DNA of 63,705 nt from Humibacillus sp. (GCA_030452985.1 JAKDLG010000011.1:1-63705), one strand, 5' to 3'. Numbered from the stretch's first letter, positions 9,301 to 16,747 are shown. A program made the numbers and translations. Notes: generated by a model not told the origin, from the letters alone.

Positions 9301-10108
9301 CGGCGTCCCACCAGTCACCCGACTCGGGTACATCGGTCTGGTCGCCGAACACCTGCGGGGACGCGACCGGCATGTCGGCGTACCAGTCGTAGAAGCTGAG
9401 CATCGACCCGCCGATGAGGTTGACGAAGCGCGCGCCCGAGGCGTGCGAGACCATCGACATCGCCGGGATGGGCGAGAAGCCGGCGACCCGGTCAGGGCCC
9501 CACCGGCGGATCGTGTGCACGTGCGCGGCCGCGACGATCTCGATGGCCTCGTCCCACGTGGCTCGGACCAGGCCGCCCTTGCCGCGGGCGCTCTTGTAGC
9601 GAGCCGAGCGCACCGGGTCTTCGGTGATGTCGGCCCACGCCAGCACCGGGTCGGTCAGCCGCTCCTTGGCCTCTCGGTACATCTCCAGCAGCACGCCGCG
9701 GATGTACGGATAACGGGTGCGGGTCGGGGAGTAGGTGTACCACGAGAACGACGCCCCGCGAGGGCACCCTCTCGGCTCGTACTCCGGCTTGTCCCACCCG
9801 GTGGTCGGGTAGTCGACGGCCTGGGTCTCCCAGGTGATGATCCCGTCCTTGACGTAGACGTTCCAGGAGCACGAGCCCGTGCAGTTGACCCCGTGCGTCG
9901 ACCGGACGACCTTCTCGTGGCTCCACCGGTCACGGTAGAAGGCATCACCGGAGCGCCCACCGACCTTGATCAGGGCTCGCCCATCAGGAGAGACTTCCTG
10001 CTTCGGGGTGAAGAACCGACGGGTGCTGATCAACGCATCGGTCAACTTGCTGTTTATCGTCGTGCTCACCGAGGCCCGCTTCCCGCCGGCCCGGTTCGAC
10101 CGACTCAA
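6365..10108 (-). CDS. narG: Respiratory nitrate reductase, alpha subunit (molybdenum)
   Basis: The 1247-residue catalytic subunit; it reduces nitrate to nitrite at a Mo-bis-MGD centre on the cytoplasmic side. The N-terminal [4Fe-4S] site with its His ligand reads HGVNCTGSCSW, and the Mo-ligand aspartate lies in QTDVPESGDWWD. GPTGNQRDEVTVIRRR closes the protein, as in mycobacterial NarG. The listed start is TTG at 10108; a GTG at 10069 (protein then starting VSTTINSKL) is a real alternative because the first 13 residues are not conserved. First gene of narGHJI; no nitrate transporter is in the window. The upstream 346-base gap holds its promoter. Confidence 0.96.
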   Translation of the reverse strand: MSRSNRAGGKRASVSTTINSKLTDALISTRRFFTPKQEVSPDGRALIKVGGRSGDAFYRDRWSHEKVVRSTHGVNCTGSCSWNVYVKDGIITWETQAVDYPTTGWDKPEYEPRGCPRGASFSWYTYSPTRTRYPYIRGVLLEMYREAKERLTDPVLAWADITEDPVRSARYKSARGKGGLVRATWDEAIEIVAAAHVHTIRRWGPDRVAGFSPIPAMSMVSHASGARFVNLIGGSMLSFYDWYADMPVASPQVFGDQTDVPESGDWWDAGYLIIWGTNVPVTRTPDAHWMVEARYRGQKVIVVSPDFADSTKFADEWLPAEPGTDGALAMAMGHVILKEFYVDRQTPYFTDYVKKFSDLPFLVTLDAAHDADGELTHTAGKFLTAADLTDEIEPEAENAAFKPVLVDATTGRLRVPHGTLGHRYGETGEGKWNLDLGDIEPRLSLLDGAEVTVSVDMPRFDAGQGNVGVIRRGVPARRVAGRLVTTVFDLMLAQYGVGRPGLPGEWPTGYDDANSPYTPAWQATVTGVTAEAAERIGREFAQNAVDSKGRSMILMGAGTNHWFHSDTIYRTFLALTTLTGCQGVNGGGWAHYVGQEKVRPLTGYTQLANALDWMRPPRNMIQTAYWYLHTDQFRYDQFGADTLTAQTGKGRLAGQTTADVIAQSARLGWMPSYPTFDRNPLLISTQAREAGKSTADYVVDELKAGRLNFAAEDPDAPENFPRVLSLWRSNLFGSSAKGNEYFSRHLLGASHTVSAEETPERHRPKDVLWREEAPTGKLDLLTTLDFRMTSSTLLSDIVLPAATWYEKYDLSTTDMHPFVNSFNPAISPPWQSRTDWDAWQQISRVFSRLAVRHLGKQTDVVAAPLTHDTPDAMALPHGRVLDWKRGDCEPVPGVTMPRIIEVERDYTAVGDMMRAVGPLVDTLGATTKGVTFDLTREIAELREMNGFVRGGVADGRPDILHDIQACEMILRFSGTTNGHLATEGFKTLEKRTGRQLHDLASENEGHRVTFADTQHGPAPVITSPEWSGSETGGRRYSPFTVNVERLKPWHTLTGRMHCYLDHDWMIELGEGLPTFRPPLDMTALFDEPAIGATPSQGVSVRYLTPHNKWSIHSEYQDNLFMLSLFRGGPGIWMSPQDAEKIGVRDNEWIEAVNRNGVVNARAIVSHRMPEGTVYMYHSQDRLIDMPLSETTGQRGGSHNSLTRLMIKPTHLVGGYAQQTYAFNYMGPTGNQRDEVTVIRRRNQEVTY

Positions 10109-10454
10109 GATCGCTCGCGGTCCCCGATCTGCCGCCTCCGAGCGAGCTGTGCGCCAGGGCGACCGTTCCCTTCACGTTAGCAAGCACAAGCGATTTCGTC
10201 ACGCAATCGACGGGACCGTCCCACTCGAAGCGCACCTGCGTGGCAGTGACACCGAGCCGATTTCCGGATGCCGCACCCCGCCAACGCTCGAGAGGGCGCG
10301 GTCGCCACGGGGGTGAGCGGCATCCCTGATCGTCGTTCTGTAGCCGACCCGACCGCAACCCCGGTTTCAGACGGCGGGGTAGGGCGTCGGCGACGCTGGG
10401 CAGGCGATGTGTCGTCGAGGGCTTGAAGCTTGCACCCTCGTCCGGGGCTGCTGC
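10109..10454. other. Intergenic region upstream of narG and downstream of bfr
   Basis: This 346-base gap contains no convincing gene. It must carry the narG promoter on the minus strand. A short inverted repeat (CGATT at 10191-10195 and AATCG about nine bases further, approximate positions) is the only symmetrical element near a plausible promoter, and it does not match the Fnr consensus. A small hairpin with arms CGAGGG/CCCTCG at 10416-10440 sits just after the bfr stop and may end the bfd-bfr transcript, although no T-run follows. Two copies of the over-represented octamer GGATGCCG/CGGCATCC lie at about 10265 and 10317. Confidence 0.6.
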
Positions 10455-10943
10455 CTACGAAGGCCCTTCGCCCACGGGGACGTGCTGGGCGAGGTAGGCG
10501 ACGGAGCCGAGGCGCGTGATCGCGTCAAGCTGGCTCTCGAACCAGTCTGCGTGTCGCTCCTCGTCGCGCACCATCTCCTCGAAGACGTTCGCGGTTCCGT
10601 GGTCCCCGAGGGCGTGACACTCCTGGGCCGACGCGTTGAACTGCGCCACGGCAACCTTCTCGCCGACCAACCCCAGGCTCAGCATCTCCTCCGGCGTCTC
10701 GCCGATCTGGATCGGGTTGAGACGCTGGACGTTCGGGTGGCCATCGAAGAGGAGAATCCGGCTGATGAGCTCGTCAGCATCGCGCATCTCGTCGATGGAC
10801 AGGTCGTAGAAGACCTTGCCCAGTCGGCCGAGACCCCAGTTGTCCAGCATGCGTGCATGCAGGAAGTAGGTGTTGGTCACGGTCAATTCCAGGGTCAGCG
10901 CGTCGTTGAGGAGCGCTGGGACCCGAGGGCTAACTGGCTGCAC
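10455..10943 (-). CDS. bfr: Bacterioferritin (heme-binding ferritin) with an altered ferroxidase ligand
   Basis: A 162-residue member of the 24-mer iron-storage ferritins. Heme ligand Met53 lies in SIDEMRDAD, and ferroxidase ligands Glu19, Glu52, Glu95, Glu128 and His131 can be aligned with E. coli Bfr Glu18, Glu51, Glu94, Glu127 and His130. The sixth ligand, His54 in E. coli, is aspartate here (Asp55, codon GAT), which is unusual and might change iron oxidation. Start is GTG at 10943 with GGAGG six bases upstream. It overlaps the end of bfd by 14 bases, so both are transcribed together from the IdeR-controlled promoter. Confidence 0.9.
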   Translation of the reverse strand: MQPVSPRVPALLNDALTLELTVTNTYFLHARMLDNWGLGRLGKVFYDLSIDEMRDADELISRILLFDGHPNVQRLNPIQIGETPEEMLSLGLVGEKVAVAQFNASAQECHALGDHGTANVFEEMVRDEERHADWFESQLDAITRLGSVAYLAQHVPVGEGPS

Positions 10944-11136
10944 CTTCTACCTCCAGGAATGCGGCATGGCGTGTCTGCCCATGCTCGCAGACAACCCGCT
11001 TCAGCGTGAAGACGCACGACCCACAGTCCTGGCCGGCCCCGGTCGCCTGGCACACCTGCGCGAGCGTGCGCGCTCCGTCGTCAACGGCTCTCTCGACGGT
11101 TTCGTCGTTGATGGCCTTGCACTGACAGATGATCAC
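10930..11136 (-). CDS. bfd: Bacterioferritin-associated ferredoxin
   Basis: A 68-residue [2Fe-2S] protein of the BFD family. In known systems Bfd reduces the ferric core of bacterioferritin to release iron. The ligand cysteines are CQC at residues 4-6 and CGSC around residue 38. The start is GTG at 11136. No Shine-Dalgarno sequence precedes it; instead TACCTT (minus strand) sits six bases upstream, the spacing of a -10 box in a leaderless transcript. The IdeR box at 11142-11160 covers that -10. It is followed directly by bfr with overlapping ends. Confidence 0.9.
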   Translation of the reverse strand: MIICQCKAINDETVERAVDDGARTLAQVCQATGAGQDCGSCVFTLKRVVCEHGQTRHAAFLEVEGAAS

Positions 11137-11141
11137 AAAGA

Positions 11142-11160
11142 TAAGGTAAGGCCTAACTTA
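11142..11160 (-). promoter_or_regulatory. IdeR/DtxR iron box over the bfd promoter
   Basis: TAAGGTAAGGCCTAACTTA matches the 19-base actinobacterial iron box (TWAGGTWAGSCTWACCTWA) at 17 of 19 positions, counted by eye. On the minus strand it overlaps the probable -10 hexamer of the leaderless bfd transcript, so holo-repressor binding would block the polymerase. In mycobacteria IdeR can activate bacterioferritin genes from sites placed further upstream; the overlap here instead suggests repression when iron is plentiful, or another logic. The divergent methyltransferase starts 142 bases away and could share the site. Confidence 0.85.
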
Positions 11161-11302
11161 TCCGGTGTCGAGTCCCGGTTCGAGCAGCGGGACTGCGACA
11201 GGTCGAACGCCGGCGAGCACGCGGTCGCGTCAGGTCATCGAGACGCCGGGCAACTCGTTCTTCCAGCAGCGTCGTTTCGGGCATAGCGTCGAGATCGTGC
11301 CG

Positions 11303-11899
11303 ATGAACGAGAACCATGCCACGCTGTGTTCCAGCCCCGAGTGGGCGGCGCACCTGCACCGCGATGTGCTGCCCGTCGTGACCGACGGGCAGACGCTGGG
11401 ACCTCGGATGTTGGAGATCGGCCCGGGGCCTGGAGCCAGCGCTGACTGGTTGCGCCAGCGCGTTGACCACCTGGTGGCGATCGAGATCGACGAATCGACC
11501 GTGTCGACGTTGCGCAAGCGCTTCGCCGGTACGAACGTCGAGATCATCCAGGGTGACGCCACGGCTCTACCCTTCGACGACGCCTCGTTCGATGGAGCGG
11601 GGTCGTTCACCATGCTGCACCATGTGCCGACCTCCACCCTGCAGAACCGGGTGCTCGCCGAGGCGCTGCGGGTGCTGAAGCCAGGCGCAAACCTGTTCTG
11701 CTCCGACAGCCTGCCCAGCAGCGACCTGCACCAGTTCCACGTCGGTGACGTCTACAACCCGATCGACCCGGCGAGCCTGGTCTCCCGGCTGCAGACGATC
11801 GGGTTCGGCGCCATCACTCTCAGCGTCGACTACGGGTTCACGTTCCGGGCCAGCAAACCCGATCCGACCCGTGACGGATCCTGGAACCACGACGACTGA
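11303..11899 (+). CDS. Class I SAM-dependent methyltransferase
   Basis: A 198-residue Rossmann-fold methyltransferase of the Methyltransf_11 type. Motif I is MLEIGPGPGAS (about residue 36), motif II the acidic VAIEID, and the motif IV region is GAGSFTMLHHVP after FDDASFDG. The substrate is not recognisable; small-molecule or quinone-type methyltransferases share this fold. The start at 11303 is chosen because conserved sequence begins soon after; the open frame extends 46 codons further upstream into the IdeR box region and its extra residues look unlike protein. The ribosome site is weak. Divergent from bfd. Confidence 0.75.
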   Translation: MNENHATLCSSPEWAAHLHRDVLPVVTDGQTLGPRMLEIGPGPGASADWLRQRVDHLVAIEIDESTVSTLRKRFAGTNVEIIQGDATALPFDDASFDGAGSFTMLHHVPTSTLQNRVLAEALRVLKPGANLFCSDSLPSSDLHQFHVGDVYNPIDPASLVSRLQTIGFGAITLSVDYGFTFRASKPDPTRDGSWNHDD

Positions 11900-11950
11900 G
11901 CAGCCGACGGCAACGAGGTAGCCGCGGGCAGTCACCCTCTCGTCGGTGGG

Positions 11951-13066
11951 TCACGACGTCAGTCTCAGGTTCAGGTCGAGGCCGAGGATGCCGGCCAGTC
12001 GCGCAGTCTCCTGCTCGAGGGCCTCGTCGAGTCGCGGGCGAGCACCCTGCCACGTGACCGTGAGCACGTCGCCCTTCCGCGCCCAGGTCCCGCCGACCAC
12101 CCCGTCCACCAGCACCAGGTTCGCCTTACGAGTCACACTCTGTCGCAACGACGCTGGGGTCACGTGCACTTCTTTGGTGCCAGGGCCCATCACCCACTGG
12201 TCGTGCCCGGGGAGGTAGCGCAACGCCTGCGATGGCAGTGCAGCATCCAGCGCCTTGAGGTCTTCGCGCACGACGTAGGCCGTAGTGCCTTCGACGTCAA
12301 CCGTCGCCAACCGATCGCCAAGTCCGTTGAACCAGGTGATGATTCGCTTGCTCCCAGCGCTCAACCCGTTGCCGAGCCAGTAGTGGAGATGGTCGGGTGT
12401 CGCCGGCCCGTACGCCCGCAGGTAGGCCTCGATTGCGCGGGGGCCCGCGTCGTCGACATCCGGAATGCCGTGCCAGCGCGGATTGGTGTCGAGGCGTTGC
12501 AACGTGAGCTGCCCGCCGCGGCGCGTCCCGAGGCTCACGTCCCCCTGCCACGTCAGTGGCTTGATCAGCGTGCCGGCTCCTTCGTCGAAGACCGGCTTCA
12601 GGTGCCGGTAGGCCCGGTGCCTCGCCAGCGCCTCCCCCAGCTCAACGACGGTCAACGGCCCGTCGCTCAGCGCTTCGCGGACCGCGCCACGAAAGTCGGG
12701 CCAGTCTGACGGCCTGAGCCGGTAGTGCTCGACCCAGCTCGGCAGCTCCCATTGCCGGCCGGCCGCTCGCAGGGCCAGATATCTGCCGCCCTCTTCGGGT
12801 GAGAGGTAGTGCATCGACCCGCGGAACGCGAAGGCCTTGATGACCTCCCCCTCTGCGAGGGCCTTCGCGAGGTCGCCTGGACGAGAGGTGGCGCAGCGGG
12901 TTCGCACCGCAAGATCGGCGAGGGTCTCATCCATCGACAGCACGGCGCCGAGCCGGCGGACGACGCCCGCGACAGACTCGGAGCCCAATGGGTCGAGCAG
13001 CTGGCGCTCCAGCCGCCACGCGAGCGCCTGCGCCCAGGTGACCGATGCCTCCGTTGACGGGGTCAT
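11951..13066 (-). CDS. Winged-helix DNA-binding domain protein (AlkZ/HTH_42 family)
   Basis: A 371-residue protein of the widespread winged-helix family that includes the DNA glycosylase AlkZ. Family blocks visible are WRLERQLLDPLG near the N-terminus, AFRGSMHYLSPEEGGRYLAL, and the C-terminal LPGHDQWVMGPG, with VDGVVGGTWARKGD near the end. AlkZ unhooks interstrand cross-links, whereas most members have no known role. The QxQ catalytic motif of AlkZ was not located with certainty, so a repair function stays open. The start at 13066 is preferred to the GTG at 13081. It converges with the methyltransferase, 51 bases apart. Confidence 0.75.
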   Translation of the reverse strand: MTPSTEASVTWAQALAWRLERQLLDPLGSESVAGVVRRLGAVLSMDETLADLAVRTRCATSRPGDLAKALAEGEVIKAFAFRGSMHYLSPEEGGRYLALRAAGRQWELPSWVEHYRLRPSDWPDFRGAVREALSDGPLTVVELGEALARHRAYRHLKPVFDEGAGTLIKPLTWQGDVSLGTRRGGQLTLQRLDTNPRWHGIPDVDDAGPRAIEAYLRAYGPATPDHLHYWLGNGLSAGSKRIITWFNGLGDRLATVDVEGTTAYVVREDLKALDAALPSQALRYLPGHDQWVMGPGTKEVHVTPASLRQSVTRKANLVLVDGVVGGTWARKGDVLTVTWQGARPRLDEALEQETARLAGILGLDLNLRLTS

Positions 13067-13253
13067 GCCCACCAGCCTCACACGGGTTCCGGACGAACCG
13101 CGTCCTCGCTCTGCGACCGCGCCTCGTAAGCGCCACCCCGGCCAGTCACCACAGCTCGGGGAGTCCGCGGCCTCGTTGTGGCGCCGTAGTCGGCGGGCAC
13201 AACGGCGCGCAAGCGGCCTATCCAGTCACCCGGGCCGGCTGTAGCGTGAGCGG

Positions 13254-13724
13254 ATGCTCGACCTGGGCGGGATCGACGTGGATGAGATCGCGATGGCGCT
13301 GGCGGATCAGACCGACTACGAGCACCGGTGGCTGCTCGACCCGCGAACGGGAGAAGTCGCGTTCTGGACCAGCGACCTCGGCATCGACGGCGAGAACGCC
13401 GTCGAGCTCGACGAGCTCGACCTCGTACCCATCGACCCCATCCCCTCGTACGTCTGGTACCAGGACATGGCCGACTTCGCCGAGGGCATCGGCGACACCA
13501 CGGTCGGGCTACGCCTGGCGTCCGCCCTCCAAGGGCGAGGAGCGTTTCGCAGGTTCAAGAACCAGCTCTATGAGCACTTTCCCGAGCTGATCTCACCTTG
13601 GCATTCCTTTCGCGACGCCCGAGCCCAGCGCCGCGCCGTCGACTGGCTCCTCAACCAAGGACTCATTGACGAGAACGCTGCCCAGACGTTCGCAGCTCAG
13701 AACCCCGAGCCCGACCTGCCCTGA
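13254..13724 (+). CDS. UPF0158 family protein
   Basis: A 156-residue acidic soluble protein of unknown function. It resembles the UPF0158 family through an N-terminal DVDEIAMALADQTDYEHRWLL segment (strand-turn-strand with a conserved WLLD type motif) and the characteristic ALQGRGAFRRFKNQLYEHF block near residue 95-115, followed by WHSFRDARAQRRAVDWL. No signal peptide or membrane segment is present. It stands alone, divergent from the winged-helix gene with about 190 bases between, and no neighbour suggests a role. Confidence 0.7.
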   Translation: MLDLGGIDVDEIAMALADQTDYEHRWLLDPRTGEVAFWTSDLGIDGENAVELDELDLVPIDPIPSYVWYQDMADFAEGIGDTTVGLRLASALQGRGAFRRFKNQLYEHFPELISPWHSFRDARAQRRAVDWLLNQGLIDENAAQTFAAQNPEPDLP

Positions 13725-13848
13725 GGCCGGCATCCACGGCGACGCGCACCTCCCGCCGGGCCGTGTCACTCAGCCTCGCGTCGGCGCCTGTGTTTTCGCG
13801 CCCTCCCCACACAAGGTTGGGTGCTGCTGGTTCGTCCCGGCGAAGGCC

Positions 13849-14058
13849 TCAAGCACCTTCGAGGCGGACGGCGACGAAGCGGGAGCCGTCACCGTCGAAG
13901 TCGACGACGCGGATCTTCAGATGCTCGCCTACCGTGGCCCGTGTTCCACTCGGGCCCTTGATGACGCCAGGCATTCCTTTGGCGGTCACGAGGGCGACGC
14001 TGCCGGTCAAGCGCGTCACCTGGCAAACCGTCACATCGCCGATCTTGAGTTCTGCCAT
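13849..14058 (-). CDS. Small S1/OB-fold-like protein
   Basis: A 69-residue protein with the alternating pattern of an S1-type RNA-binding OB fold: KIGDVTVCQVTRLTGSVALV, then GMPGVIKGPSGTR, then VGEHLKIRVVDFDGDG and a closing FVAVRLEGA strand. Length equals about one S1 domain with nothing else. The ATG at 14058 gives a protein starting MAELKIGD; a GTG at 14070 adds four residues. The S1 assignment is my pattern reading rather than a confirmed match, and a small beta-barrel of another family is possible. It is a single gene, 156 bases downstream of the broken cyclase gene. Confidence 0.55.
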   Translation of the reverse strand: MAELKIGDVTVCQVTRLTGSVALVTAKGMPGVIKGPSGTRATVGEHLKIRVVDFDGDGSRFVAVRLEGA

Positions 14059-14214
14059 CTGTCTCACCACTTTCCGCTGATCGAGCGAAGCGGCAGACCC
14101 GCAGTCTCAGCCTGGCTCGGTGCTCACTGTGAAGGCGCACGGTTGCCGCAGCAGCCAGAGGACGCGCACAGCAAGGCTAGCGCTCCCACGATGACGTGAT
14201 CTGTCGTCGGCGTC

Positions 14215-15241
14215 TCAGAGCATGGCGATCGGGTTGACGGGCGAACCGGTCGCGTCCGGGAGGCGCAACGGCGCGATCACACAGAGAAAGCTCCATCGGC
14301 CCTCTTCCTCGCACAGCCCGGCGATGTCCTCCAGCTGCAGATAGTCGAGGCAGATGCATCCCCAGCGCGTTGATCGCGAGCACATGCACCGGAAAGTCGA
14401 CCCCGGCGACACAGCTCGGTGCGGTGTCGTTGTTGCCGTCACTGCCCAGCACCGCGACCTGTCGCTCCGCCAGCAGGGGAACAACCTCGGAATGCAGGCC
14501 GGCTCGCGACTCGGCCGCGTCCCACGCGCCCAGCTCTGCACGCCTGCGCCGGTGACCCACCCGGACGAACATCAGGTCGCCCGGGCCGACCACCACTTCC
14601 TGGAGACGCTCCGCCGCCGTGATGTCTTCGGGTGTCACGTGGTCGCCGGGCTCCAGCCACGCGACGCCGCGGGTACGCGGGATGTCCAGCAGCACCCCGC
14701 GACCCACGATCCCGTCGGACACGATGCCGACCGTGAGCTCCAGAGCCCCGTCTGAGGTCACGCTGCTCGCGGGGACGCCGTTGTAGAGCACGCCGTCGAA
14801 CATCACGTGGCACAGCGCGTCGAGGTGGGTGTGGGCGTTGCCGTGGACGTTCATGCAGACGCGGTCCGTGGCGAAGTGCAGCCCCGAGCCGTTCTGCGGT
14901 GAGAGGCCGGTCATCTGGTGATCCGCCGGGTCGGGGTTGTCAGCGCCGGAGGTGACCTCGATCGGTGCGGCCAGGCTCACCGTGCGCCCGCTCCCCACCT
15001 CGCCCACGGCGCCCATTCGGGTGGCGTCGGTGATCATCCCCAAAGTGCCACGGCGGTCAGAGGGGTCGCGTTGGTGATCGTCTCGAAGCCGCCGGTACAA
15101 CTTCTGGAAAGCCTCGTCGCTGATCTGCTGACTCGGCCCGGCCACCTCAGAACTCCACCCAGGGCCCTGGGCCGCAGCTGAGTCCGAAGCCGCCGGCCCG
15201 GGGTCGTCAGCCTGACAGCTCGCGATCGGCTTCCGGCGCAT
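14215..15241 (-). pseudogene. Cyclase/kynurenine formamidase-family hydrolase, frameshifted
   Basis: A metal-dependent cyclase-family hydrolase of about 342 residues, read in two frames. The first part has the metal-site motif HGNAHTHLDALCH. Near 14349-14350 one extra C breaks the frame: upstream frame ends ...INALGMHL, and the next frame continues DYLQLEDIAGLCEEEGRWSF and ...ATGSPVNPIAML, which is what the family shows at its C-terminus. Removing one base restores the whole gene, so this is either a recent inactivation or an assembly error. The ATG at 15241 overlaps the stop of the VOC gene (TGATG), so the two were co-transcribed. Confidence 0.8.
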
Positions 15242-15594
15242 CAGTCCCGATGGTTGGAGATGTTGAGCACGGTGCCATCGGGAGCGCGCACGAAGAACCG
15301 CCGGATCCCCCAGGGCTCGGTCGTCAACGGGTGGACGATCTCGAAGCCGAGCCCTTGCGCCTCCTCGTAGGCGCCCTCGACGTCGTCGGTGGCCACCGAG
15401 ATGCGCGAGTCCTCCGCTGCGGTGAGGTCGCCCGTCACGAGCTGCACGTTCACGCCCGTCTCGGGAGAGGTGTAGCGCGCCACCCAGCCCATGTTGAACT
15501 CCTCCGTTGTCAGCCCGAGGAAGTCGGTGTAGAAGCCCTTCGCGGCCTCGATGTCGGCCACGTGAAGGTTGGCCATGATCTTGGTGGCACGCAC
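15241..15594 (-). CDS. VOC/glyoxalase-family protein
   Basis: A 117-residue single vicinal-oxygen-chelate domain. It shows the two beta-alpha-beta-beta-beta halves: IMANLHVADIEAAKGFYTDF at the start and RISVATDDVEGAYEEAQGLG in the middle, with RRFFVRAPDGTVLNISNH at the end. VOC proteins include lyases, dioxygenases and binding proteins; the substrate here is unknown. It is followed directly, with overlapping stop and start, by the frameshifted cyclase, so they once formed a two-gene unit. The 180-base region upstream contains a cluster of palindromic repeats. Confidence 0.78.
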   Translation of the reverse strand: MRATKIMANLHVADIEAAKGFYTDFLGLTTEEFNMGWVARYTSPETGVNVQLVTGDLTAAEDSRISVATDDVEGAYEEAQGLGFEIVHPLTTEPWGIRRFFVRAPDGTVLNISNHRD

Positions 15595-15665
15595 GATGTC
15601 TCCTCCCCTGCTCGCCGGTGCGTTCGATCATCGTCGCCACCGCCGCCGGCTGTCCAGCATCCGAT

Positions 15666-15764
15666 GTGCGAAAGTGGCCACTCGACTGTGATGGGGCGCG
15701 CGTCCTCGTCGAGTGGCCAGTTCCGTACGGCGCGTCGGTGTACGAAAGTGGCCACTCGACTGGG
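15666..15764. repeat. Palindromic repeat family A, cluster 1 (three units)
   Basis: Three copies of a 20-24 base unit built on the palindrome AGTGGCCACT: 15666-15688 (GCGAAAGTGGCCACTCGACT), an inverted and diverged copy at 15708-15730 (GTCGAGTGGCCAGTTCCGTA), and a direct copy at 15740-15764. The same unit occurs in a second cluster at 50821-50919. Units alternate in orientation, so the transcript can fold into nested hairpins. The cluster lies between the end of purU and the start of the VOC gene. Confidence 0.85.
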
Positions 15765-15775
15765 TGGGGCGGGTG

Positions 15776-16747
15776 TCAGTGCAGGATCACGGTGCGGTTG
15801 CCGTGCAGGATGACCCGGCTCTCGCAGTGCCAGCGCACCGCGTTCGACAGGGCCTTGCACTCGGTGTCGCGGCCGGCCGCGGCGAGGTCGTCGGGGGTGT
15901 CGGCGTGGTCGACCTCGCGCACCTGCTGCGAGATGATCGGGCCCTCGTCGAGGTCGGCGCTGACGTAGTGCGCCGTGGCGCCGACCGTCTTGACGCCGCG
16001 GTCGTAGGCCTGGTGGTAGGGCTTGGCGCCCTTGAAGCTCGGCAGGAACGAGTGGTGGATGTTGATGGCGCGGCCGCTCAGCTCCCCCACGAGGTGGTCG
16101 CTGAGAATCTGCATGTAACGGGCCAGCACCACCAGCTCGACGTCGAGCTCGTCGACCAGTCGCAGCAGCTCGGCCTCGGCCGCCGGCTTCGTGTCGGGGG
16201 TCACCGGCACGTGGTGGAACGGGATGCCGTGCCACTGCACGAGCGACTCGTGGTCGCGGTGGTTCGACACGACGGCCACCACGTCGATGGGCAGCTCACC
16301 GACGCGAGCGCGGAAGAGCAGGTCGTTGAGGCAGTGCGAGAACTTCGACACCATGATCAGCACCCGTCGCGGCTCGGCGGCCGACCGCAGCTCGAAGCGC
16401 ATGTCGAACCGCTTCGCCACCTCGGCGAAGGCCGCCGTCAGCCCGGCAACCAGGTCAGCCGAGTCGCCCGCGCCATCCGCAACCTCACCGGATGCCGCTG
16501 ACGGAACCGAGAAGTGCACGCGCAGGAAGCAGTGGCCGTGACGCGCGTCGTCAAACTGCTTGAGCTCGCGGATGTCGCCGTGGTGCTCGAGCAGGAAGCC
16601 CGACACGGCATTGACGATCCCCGGCCGCTCTGGGCAGTCGAGCGTCAGCACGTAGCCACCACCGGTCGTGAACCGGCTTCTGACAGAAGGCCGCTGCGAA
16701 GACGAGTCGTCGACCGGTCCAACGGTCGTAGCACCAACAGCACTCAT
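15776..16747 (-). CDS. purU: Formyltetrahydrofolate deformylase
   Basis: PurU hydrolyses 10-formyl-tetrahydrofolate to formate and tetrahydrofolate, balancing one-carbon pools. The 323-residue protein has an N-terminal ACT-like domain (LTLDCPERPGIVNAVSGFLL, residues about 33-110) and a formyltransferase-fold domain with the catalytic INIHHSFLPSFKGAKPY and VGATAHYVSADLDEGPIISQ, whose Asn, His and Asp form the usual triad. It is the last gene of the glyA-sox-sdaA-purU operon, 25 bases after sdaA, with AGGAAGG upstream of the ATG. In this setting it probably drains methylene-THF made by sarcosine oxidase. The first 30 residues are a Ser/Thr-rich extension. Confidence 0.93.
   Translation of the reverse strand: MSAVGATTVGPVDDSSSQRPSVRSRFTTGGGYVLTLDCPERPGIVNAVSGFLLEHHGDIRELKQFDDARHGHCFLRVHFSVPSAASGEVADGAGDSADLVAGLTAAFAEVAKRFDMRFELRSAAEPRRVLIMVSKFSHCLNDLLFRARVGELPIDVVAVVSNHRDHESLVQWHGIPFHHVPVTPDTKPAAEAELLRLVDELDVELVVLARYMQILSDHLVGELSGRAINIHHSFLPSFKGAKPYHQAYDRGVKTVGATAHYVSADLDEGPIISQQVREVDHADTPDDLAAAGRDTECKALSNAVRWHCESRVILHGNRTVILH

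Noticed and set aside
10170..10230. Possible Fnr or Crp site upstream of narG
   Set aside because: The only symmetry is CGATT...AATCG with nine bases between; it does not match TTGAT-N4-ATCAA or TGTGA-N6-TCACA closely enough.
11171..11192. GTCCCGGTTCGAGCAGCGGGAC looks like a tRNA T-arm
   Set aside because: No acceptor, D or anticodon stems can be drawn around it, and it lies in a gap before the methyltransferase.
15666..15764. CRISPR-like array
   Set aside because: Units alternate in orientation, spacers differ in length from 10 to 20 bases, and no cas genes are present; they fit palindromic intergenic repeats.
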